From assembly GCA_018882625.1 (NCBI GenBank), contig VERO01000058.1, positions 1 through 11,035 of the forward strand: a DNA stretch of 11,035 bases. Direction: 5' to 3'. This document shows positions 5,757 through 11,035 of this stretch, piece by piece (the stretch's first letter is position 1; each line of letters begins with the position of its first letter). The notes below the pieces were generated by a model. The model saw only the letters and a list, made by a program, of their open reading frames with translations, had not been told where the DNA came from and searched no databases. The translations under genes and the position numbers were made by a program. This stretch comes from Phycisphaerales bacterium (GTDB lineage: Bacteria > Planctomycetota > Phycisphaerae > Phycisphaerales > SM1A02).

Positions 5757-8048
5757 ATGAGCTCCATGGCGACGGCATCAGGACATTCGGGGGCGCACGC
5801 GCCCGCACTCGAGCGATTCTCGTACGACGATGCGATCGTCCGGAAGTTCTTCGCGGCCACTCTCCTGTGGGGCGTCATCGGCATGGCCGTGGGCGTGCTG
5901 GTGGCGATCCAGATCACGCTTCCGCAGGCGAACTTCGGCGAGTGGCTCTCGTTCGGCCGGCTGCGCCCGCTGCACACCAATGCGGTGATCTTCGCGTTCG
6001 CGGGCAATGCGATCTTCTGCGCCGTCTACTACTCGTCGCAGCGCCTGCTCAAGGCGCGGATGTTCAGCGACGCGCTCTCGAACATCCACTTCTGGGGATG
6101 GCAGCTCATCATCGTCGGTGCCGCGATCACGCTGCCGCTGGGCATGACGCAGGCCAAGGAGTACGCGGAGCTCGAGTGGTTCCTCGACATCGCGGTCGTG
6201 CTCATCTGGGTCGTGTTCGCGGTCAACTTCTTCGGCACGCTGTGGCGCCGTCGCGAGCGGCACCTGTACGTGGCGATCTGGTTCTACATCGCCACGATCG
6301 TCGCGGTCGCGATCCTCTACATCTTCAACAACCTGGCGCTGCCGGCCGACTGGACGCGCAGCTACTCGATCTACGCAGGCAGCCAGGATGCGTTCATGCA
6401 GTGGTGGTACGGGCACAACGCCGTGGCGTTCTTCCTCACGACGCCGTTCCTGGGCCTGATGTACTACTTCCTGCCCAAGGCCGCGGAGCGGCCGGTGTTC
6501 AGCTACCGGCTGTCGATCGTCCACTTCTGGACGATCGTGTTCGTCTATATCTGGGCAGGGCCGCACCACCTGCACTACACGGCGATCCCGGACTGGGCGT
6601 CGACGCTCGGGATGCTGTTCAGCATCATGCTGTGGATGCCCTCCTGGGGCGGCATGATCAACGGCCTGCTCACGCTGCGTGGTGCGTGGCACCGCGTGAC
6701 CACGGATCCGGTGCTCAAGTTCTTCGTGGTGGGCATCACGTTCTACGGCATGAGCACCTTCGAGGGACCGCTCCTGAGCGTGAAGACCGTGAATGCGCTG
6801 AGCCACTACACCGACTGGAACATCGCGCACGTGCACTCTGGCGCGCTCGGCTGGGTTGGGTTCATGGTCTTCGGCATGATCTACTGGCTCGCGCCGCGAC
6901 TCTTCCAGACGCCGATCGCCAAGCCCGGGTGGGTCACCCTGCACTTCTGGCTCGGCACCATCGGAATCCTGCTCTACGTGATCTTCATCTACGTGGCGGG
7001 GCTCACGCAGGGCCTGATGTGGCGCACATTCAACGCCGACGGGATCCTGCAGTATGACTTCCTGTCGACAGTGACCAAGCTCGTGCCGCTCTACTGGGTG
7101 CGCACCTTCGGCGGCACGCTGTACGTGGTCGCGCTCATCATCGGCTGCGTCAACCTCTGGCTGACGTGGCGCAACCGTCCGAAGACCTACGAGGTGCCGG
7201 TGTACGAGGCCCCTGCGCTGTCCCGGGGTTGGAGGCCGAGCCCTGTGCCCGAGTCCGCGCTGCCCAAGGGCATCGTGGTGGAGTGGGGGCGCACGCTCGA
7301 CAGGTTCGCGGCGCTGCGGTGGCACCGCAACTGGGAGGCCCTGCCGATCACCTTCACGGTGTGGGTGGCGATTGCCGTGATCGTGGCGAGCCTCTTCGAG
7401 ATCATCCCGATGTTCACGATCCGCAGCGACATCCCGCGGATCGCGAGCGTGACGCCGTATACGCCGCTTGAGCTGGTGGGCCGCAACATCTACGTGAGCG
7501 AGGGGTGCGTGAACTGCCACTCCCAGATGATCCGTCCGCTGGTCGCCGAGACCGAGCGCTACGGCGAGTACTCCAAGCCGGGCGAGAGCGTGTATGACCA
7601 CCCGTTCCTGTGGGGGAGCCGGCGCATTGGGCCGGATCTCGCGCGCGAGGGGGTGTCGAACCCAAGCGCCCTATGGCACCTGCGCCACTTCAACAACCCC
7701 ACGGACACGAGCCCGGGCTCGATCATGCCTGCCTACGCGCACCTGCTCTCGCAGCCCATCGACTACGCCGACGCGACGCGTTCGGTGGCGGCGATGATGA
7801 GGCTGGGCGTGCCGTACCCGAAGGCGGCGCATGAGACCGCGGAGGCGGAGGCGCGCGCGCAGGCAGGCCGCGTGATGGCGCAGCTCATCGACGAGAACGG
7901 CAAAGCCGATGGCGTCTCGCAGTTCGGCGACACGAAGGTGATTGCGCTCATCGCCTACATGAAGCGGCTCGGTACGGACCTCAACAAGCCTGTCGAGGTG
8001 CCCGCGGTCGCGGCGGTGCCGTCATCGGCAGTGGAGGGCGGGCAATGA
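5757..8048 (+). CDS. ccoNO: Fused cbb3-type cytochrome c oxidase subunits I and II (CcoN-CcoO)
   Basis: A 763-residue inner-membrane protein combining the catalytic haem-copper subunit and the membrane-anchored monohaem cytochrome c of the high-affinity cbb3 oxidase, which reduces O2 to water and pumps protons. The CcoN part (about 1-480) keeps the expected ligands. These are H73 in PLHTNAVIFAFAGN (low-spin haem b), H220 in WWYGHNAVAFF, H270-H271 in AGPHHLHYT (CuB), and H358 and H360 in HVHSGALGW (haems b3 and b). Y264 in VYIWAGPHH is the helix-VII tyrosine expected to be cross-linked to the CuB histidine. After a linker, a new transmembrane helix (about 525-550) begins CcoO, with C584-VN-C587-H588, then HSQMIRPLVAETERYGEYS and a later IMPAYAHLL methionine ligand region. 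The start is ATG 5757, with AAGGA 10 nt upstream; a longer open frame to 5628 crosses candidate operators and looks non-coding. It heads the cco operon. Fused CcoNO is known in some phyla. Confidence 0.95.
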   Translation: MSSMATASGHSGAHAPALERFSYDDAIVRKFFAATLLWGVIGMAVGVLVAIQITLPQANFGEWLSFGRLRPLHTNAVIFAFAGNAIFCAVYYSSQRLLKARMFSDALSNIHFWGWQLIIVGAAITLPLGMTQAKEYAELEWFLDIAVVLIWVVFAVNFFGTLWRRRERHLYVAIWFYIATIVAVAILYIFNNLALPADWTRSYSIYAGSQDAFMQWWYGHNAVAFFLTTPFLGLMYYFLPKAAERPVFSYRLSIVHFWTIVFVYIWAGPHHLHYTAIPDWASTLGMLFSIMLWMPSWGGMINGLLTLRGAWHRVTTDPVLKFFVVGITFYGMSTFEGPLLSVKTVNALSHYTDWNIAHVHSGALGWVGFMVFGMIYWLAPRLFQTPIAKPGWVTLHFWLGTIGILLYVIFIYVAGLTQGLMWRTFNADGILQYDFLSTVTKLVPLYWVRTFGGTLYVVALIIGCVNLWLTWRNRPKTYEVPVYEAPALSRGWRPSPVPESALPKGIVVEWGRTLDRFAALRWHRNWEALPITFTVWVAIAVIVASLFEIIPMFTIRSDIPRIASVTPYTPLELVGRNIYVSEGCVNCHSQMIRPLVAETERYGEYSKPGESVYDHPFLWGSRRIGPDLAREGVSNPSALWHLRHFNNPTDTSPGSIMPAYAHLLSQPIDYADATRSVAAMMRLGVPYPKAAHETAEAEARAQAGRVMAQLIDENGKADGVSQFGDTKVIALIAYMKRLGTDLNKPVEVPAVAAVPSSAVEGGQ

Positions 8049-8194
8049 GCATGGCCACCGTATCGCTGCTGTTCTTCTTCGGGCTGTTCCTGGCCATCGT
8101 GGCGTGGGTCTTTGTCGTGCCCAAGTCGCGGTGGGATCGGGATGCCCAGATTCCGCTCACCAAGGACCCTGTGGAGAACCGCAATGCACGCTGA
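8045..8194 (+). CDS. ccoQ: CcoQ/FixQ-like small membrane subunit of cbb3 oxidase
   Basis: A 49-residue single-helix protein. The ATG overlaps the ccoNO stop (ATGA, 8045-8048) and GGAGG lies 7 nt upstream. The N-terminal half is one hydrophobic segment (SLLFFFGLFLAIVAWVFVV), followed by a polar cytoplasmic tail starting PKSRWDRDAQIP. CcoQ proteins have this form and place in the operon and are thought to help stability or assembly of the CcoNO-CcoP complex. The sequence itself is too short to prove homology; position between ccoNO and ccoP is the main support. Its last 11 nt overlap the start of ccoP. Confidence 0.8.
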   Translation: MSMATVSLLFFFGLFLAIVAWVFVVPKSRWDRDAQIPLTKDPVENRNAR

Positions 8195-8825
8195 ACGAGC
8201 GCCCAACAGATCGCCGGACGCCGCGGGCGCCGGAGAGCCGCTGCTCCTCGCACACGAGGCAGACGGCATCCGCGAGTACGACAACCCGATGCCATTCTGG
8301 TGGTCGGCCATCTTCTGGGGGACCATCGTCTTCTCCGGGCTGTACGGCATGTACTACATGATCGGCGTCGGCCCCGGTGTCCAGAGCGAGTACGAGAGCG
8401 ACGTGAGCGCGTTCTTCCAGGAGCAGGCGGCCAAGCTGGGCGACCTCAAGCCCACAGAGCTGACGATCCTCAGCCTCTCCAACGATCCGAAGATGATGCA
8501 GGCGGGCGCCGGGCTCTTCAAGGCCAACTGTGCGGTGTGCCACGGTGCCGATGGCGGCGGCGGCACGGGCCCCAACCTGTGCGACGACTCCTTCCTCAAC
8601 GTGAAGCGGCCCGAGGACATCTTCACGGTGATCTCGGGCGGCATCGTGCAGAAGGGCATGCCGGCATGGAACGCGCGATTCGGCGAGGCGCAGATGGTGC
8701 TGCTGTCCGCGTACGTGGCGCACCTGCGCGGCACGTCGCCTGCGGCGCCGAAGGCTCCGCAGGGCAATGCGATCGCCGCATGGGCTGCCGTGCCCACGCC
8801 GACGGAGTCCCCCGCGACGAAGTGA
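8184..8825 (+). CDS. ccoP: CcoP-like subunit III of cbb3 oxidase, monohaem
   Basis: A 213-residue membrane-anchored cytochrome c that delivers electrons to CcoNO. After a polar N-terminus of about 27 residues comes the FixP_N-type segment DGIREYDNPMPFWW with one transmembrane helix (about 39-63). A single cytochrome c domain follows, with C116-AV-C119-H120, and M159 in KGMPAW as the likely sixth ligand. Canonical proteobacterial CcoP is about 300 residues with two haem domains; here only one CxxCH exists and the protein is about 90 residues shorter, so one domain is absent rather than mutated. GGAG lies 7 nt before ATG 8184, and the start overlaps ccoQ by 11 nt. An in-frame upstream ATG at 8112 would overlap ccoQ more widely and lacks support. 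A generic cytochrome c is less likely because of the FixP_N segment and the operon. Confidence 0.9.
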   Translation: MHAERAPNRSPDAAGAGEPLLLAHEADGIREYDNPMPFWWSAIFWGTIVFSGLYGMYYMIGVGPGVQSEYESDVSAFFQEQAAKLGDLKPTELTILSLSNDPKMMQAGAGLFKANCAVCHGADGGGGTGPNLCDDSFLNVKRPEDIFTVISGGIVQKGMPAWNARFGEAQMVLLSAYVAHLRGTSPAAPKAPQGNAIAAWAAVPTPTESPATK

Positions 8826-8832
8826 GCGTCCC

Positions 8833-10233
8833 ATGCCCGGAGACTTCACGCTTCCGCAGCTCGACGAGAGGGTCCTCTCGACCCTGAACGCCGACGGCAG
8901 CCGCCGCTGGATCGACCCCAAGGCGGTTCGCGGCCCTCTGCACTCGGCGCGTGCGGTGGTCGCATGGAGCCTCATCGCGGTCTTTACGGTGCTGCCGTGG
9001 ATGCGCATTGACGGCAAGCCACCGATCCTCCTCGACGTGATGACGCGGCACTTCACGGTGTTCGGCACCACCTTCAGGCCAACTGAGACGCTGCTGCTCG
9101 CGCTGCTGCTGCTGGTCGTGTTCGTGAGCGTGTTCCTGGCGACTGCAGTGCTCGGCCGAGTGTGGTGCGGATGGGGATGCCCGCAGACCGTGTACCTCGA
9201 GTTCGTGTACCGGCCCCTCGAGCGGCTGGTGCTCGGGAAGGGCGCGGTCCGCTCCGGAGGGGCGGCGACATGGCGACGCATCGCGCTCTACGCGCTCTTC
9301 CTGCTGATCAGCGCCCACCTCGCGAACACCTTCCTCGCCTACTTCGTGGGCACCGACCGGCTCGTGCAGTGGACACTCCGCAGCCCCGCGGAGCACCCCG
9401 CGGCGTTTGCCGTCTTCGCGATCACCACTGGCCTCATGATGTTCGACTTCGTGTTCTTCCGCGAGCAGCTCTGCACGCTGGTGTGCCCCTACGGCCGGTT
9501 CCAGAGCGTGCTGCTGGACCGCGACTCGATGATCGTCACCTACGACTCCAGGCGCGGCGAGCCGCGAGCCAACGCCATCGAGCGCAAGGCCATGGCGGCC
9601 GAGGGCAAGCCTGCAGGCGACTGCATCGAGTGCTCGTGGTGCCAGCAGGTGTGCCCGACAGGCATCGACATCCGCGACGGGCTCCAGCTCGAGTGCATTC
9701 ACTGCACCCAGTGCATTGACGCGTGCAATGCCGTGATGGAGAAGGTGGGGAAGCCCAAGGGCCTGATCCGGTACTCCACGCAGAGCAGGATCGAAGGGCT
9801 CAAGGGCAGGGTGTTCCGCTACCGGGTCGCGATCTACGTGGCGGTGCTTGGGGCGCTCATCGCCGCCATGGCGCTCCTGCTGGACCGCCGCGTGCCGGTG
9901 CTGGTGGAGCAGGCGCGCATGATCGGCGTGAACTTCACCGAGCTTCCCGGTGGCGTGGTGCGGTCGCCTGTGCGACTCCTGCTCGAGAACCGCACCGAGG
10001 CTGACGTGTGGGCGACCGTGCGCGGCACGGGAGATGCGCAGGTCGAGGGCAGTGAGGTGCGAGCGCTGATCCCTGCGCTCGAGGCGATGCAGGTCGACAT
10101 GGCGGTGCTCTCGCCGGCGTCGTCCTTTGGCCGCGGGAGCAGGTCGGCGACGCTGCGCGTGGAGACTGGGGCCGACTCTTCCCGTGAGGTCACGGTGCGA
10201 CTGGCAGGACCCTTCGGAGGCGGTTCCCCGTGA
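8833..10233 (+). CDS. ccoG: CcoG (RdxA/FixG) Fe-S cupric reductase, cbb3 oxidase assembly
   Basis: A 466-residue inner-membrane iron-sulfur protein. Proteobacterial CcoG reduces Cu(II) to Cu(I) for the cbb3 assembly pathway. Visible here are several transmembrane helices in the first 220 residues, the membrane motif W-C112-GWG-C116-P, LVCPYGRFQSVLLDRDSM, and a 2[4Fe-4S] ferredoxin domain. The ferredoxin cysteines are C264, C267, C270, C274 followed by Pro, then C288, C291, C294, C298. Another transmembrane helix (about 333-355) and a C-terminal Ig-like FixG_C domain to residue 466 follow. Length and domain order are standard. The ATG at 8833 lies 7 nt after the ccoP stop; an in-frame ATG at 8767 inside ccoP gives a Pro/Arg-rich extension not expected for the family. 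Its stop overlaps the next start. Confidence 0.93.
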   Translation: MPGDFTLPQLDERVLSTLNADGSRRWIDPKAVRGPLHSARAVVAWSLIAVFTVLPWMRIDGKPPILLDVMTRHFTVFGTTFRPTETLLLALLLLVVFVSVFLATAVLGRVWCGWGCPQTVYLEFVYRPLERLVLGKGAVRSGGAATWRRIALYALFLLISAHLANTFLAYFVGTDRLVQWTLRSPAEHPAAFAVFAITTGLMMFDFVFFREQLCTLVCPYGRFQSVLLDRDSMIVTYDSRRGEPRANAIERKAMAAEGKPAGDCIECSWCQQVCPTGIDIRDGLQLECIHCTQCIDACNAVMEKVGKPKGLIRYSTQSRIEGLKGRVFRYRVAIYVAVLGALIAAMALLLDRRVPVLVEQARMIGVNFTELPGGVVRSPVRLLLENRTEADVWATVRGTGDAQVEGSEVRALIPALEAMQVDMAVLSPASSFGRGSRSATLRVETGADSSREVTVRLAGPFGGGSP

Positions 10234-10745
10234 GCATTGTCGCGAACAGGTGGGTGCTCTTCCCGGTGGCGATGATCGCGGGCACGGTGGTGTTTGCCGT
10301 CATCTCCGTGGCGATTGCGGTGGGTGATGGCACGGCGGCGGAGCCCGACTCGTACCGCAAGAGCGTGGCATGGGATGCGCACCGCGCGCAGGTCGCGCAG
10401 AATGGGCTGCTCGGTTGGGTGGTCACGCCTACCGTCTCGGGGGGCGGCGGGATGGATGGCACCGTGCTGCTGCGCATCGGTGTGGCTGACAAGCATGCGG
10501 TCCCGATCGACGGCGGACGCGTCGCTGCGGAGGTCGTGCCGATACGCGATGCGGACCGGCGCGTGATGCTCGAGCTGAAGGAAGTGTCCCCGGGCATGTA
10601 CGAGGCCGAGTGTCCAGTGCGCGTCAGCGGCCAGTGGGAGATCCGCACGACGATCGAGTCGCGCGGCAAGCGGTACGCCGATCGCGTGCGGAGGTTCGTG
10701 GAGTTCGGGGCCGGAGGAGCCGTGAGCAGGGAGCTGCGGCAGTGA
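10230..10745 (+). CDS. ccoH: CcoH/FixH-family protein, cbb3 oxidase assembly
   Basis: A 171-residue protein with one N-terminal transmembrane helix (about 8-30) and a periplasmic beta-rich domain. The segment after the helix, DSYRKSVAWDAHRAQVAQNGLLGW, is the typical FixH feature; later strands include SPGMYEAECPVRVSGQWEI. FixH/CcoH is needed for assembly or stability of cbb3 oxidase and is classically encoded after ccoG. It starts with GTG overlapping the ccoG stop by 4 nt (GTGA, 10230-10233), consistent with translational coupling. Its own stop overlaps the next GTG in the same way. Confidence 0.87.
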   Translation: MSIVANRWVLFPVAMIAGTVVFAVISVAIAVGDGTAAEPDSYRKSVAWDAHRAQVAQNGLLGWVVTPTVSGGGGMDGTVLLRIGVADKHAVPIDGGRVAAEVVPIRDADRRVMLELKEVSPGMYEAECPVRVSGQWEIRTTIESRGKRYADRVRRFVEFGAGGAVSRELRQ

Positions 10746-11035
10746 TCGCTCTCGCGTCGAGCGTGCTTGCCGCGAGCCTTGTGGGCAGCCTGCACTGTGC
10801 GGGCATGTGCGGCGGCATCGCAGCGTGCGCTGGCGGTGTGGGCGAGTGCTCCGCACGGCGCAGTGCGCTGGCGTCGGGCATCTACCACCTGAGCCGCGGA
10901 GTGTCCTACGCGGCAGTGGGGATGCTGGCAGGTGCGGTGGGGCAGGCCGTAGATGGCGGCGGAATGCTTGTGGGCGTGCAGCGGGTGGCGGCGATCGGCG
11001 CGGGCCTGCTGGTGGCGCTTGTGGGCGTGGCGCTG
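10742..11035 (+). CDS. TauE/SafE (DsbD_2)-family membrane protein, 5' part only
   Basis: The first 98 codons of a gene running off the right edge, with no stop. The GTG at 10742 overlaps the ccoH stop by 4 nt (GTGA). The protein begins with a hydrophobic helix containing SLVGSLHCAGMCGG, so H18, C19 and C23 form an H-C-x3-C motif characteristic of the DsbD_2/SafE group. This is followed by YHLSRGVSYAAVGMLAG and further helices. Members are often encoded beside cco assembly genes and may handle copper or thiols; the motif suggests metal or redox chemistry but the role is not established. Many operons have the copper ATPase gene ccoI near this place; whether one follows cannot be seen. Confidence 0.8.
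   Translation, partial: MIALASSVLAASLVGSLHCAGMCGGIAACAGGVGECSARRSALASGIYHLSRGVSYAAVGMLAGAVGQAVDGGGMLVGVQRVAAIGAGLLVALVGVAL

Noticed and set aside
5778..7601. 607-residue minus-strand open frame antisense to ccoNO
   Set aside because: Arg/His/Glu-rich shadow of a well-supported gene; no motif or start signal.
8157..10856. Several minus-strand frames of 340-374 residues opposite ccoP, ccoG and ccoH
   Set aside because: All are antisense to confident family members and show low-complexity composition.

Overview
This is a gene-dense, high-GC window from a Gram-negative-type bacterium. It encodes a lipoprotein, an outer-membrane barrel and a periplasmic/inner-membrane respiratory chain. The combination of a YcfL-LpoB lipoprotein pair, a DUF481 barrel with an Sm-like N-terminal module and a fused CcoN-CcoO cbb3 oxidase with a short CcoP suggests a planctomycete, perhaps of the Phycisphaerae. 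This placement is an inference from protein character, not a proven assignment.

Left part (1-5150, all + strand). The window opens in the 3' end of a YcfL-like gene (DUF1425), followed by an LpoB-like lipoprotein. That gene is followed after 2 nt by a SLC13/DASS-type sodium:anion symporter. Next come an MscS-family mechanosensitive channel with an exported N-terminal domain, and a DUF481 (YdiY-like) outer-membrane barrel. The channel and barrel genes are each preceded by a small palindrome just after the previous stop codon. Each also has a good -35/-10 pair whose -10 box ends only 8-9 nt before the ATG, with no Shine-Dalgarno sequence. Both are therefore predicted to be transcribed individually as leaderless mRNAs.

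Middle (5151-5756). A short convergent gap ends at a minus-strand gene for a 105-aa zf-TFIIB zinc-ribbon protein with a strong Shine-Dalgarno. It is divergent from the respiratory operon. The shared 220-nt intergenic region is relatively AT-rich and carries two unrelated inverted repeats, candidate operators.

Right part (5757-11035, all + strand). This is a tightly packed cbb3 cytochrome c oxidase operon: ccoNO (fused catalytic subunit and monohaem cytochrome), a 49-aa ccoQ, a short monohaem ccoP, ccoG (Fe-S/copper-reducing assembly factor), ccoH/fixH, and the start of a TauE/SafE (DsbD_2) family membrane protein that runs off the right edge. Start and stop codons overlap at four junctions (ccoNO/ccoQ, ccoQ/ccoP, ccoG/ccoH, ccoH/safE-like), and ccoP and ccoG are 7 nt apart. 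This implies one transcript with translational coupling: structural subunits first, then assembly and copper-handling functions. The operon would give the cell a high-affinity terminal oxidase for low oxygen.

No RNA genes, insertion sequences, CRISPR arrays or prophage genes were seen. The most notable points are the paired leaderless-promoter architecture, the palindromes that recur at the same place, the two inverted repeats upstream of ccoNO, and the reduced haem content of the oxidase.
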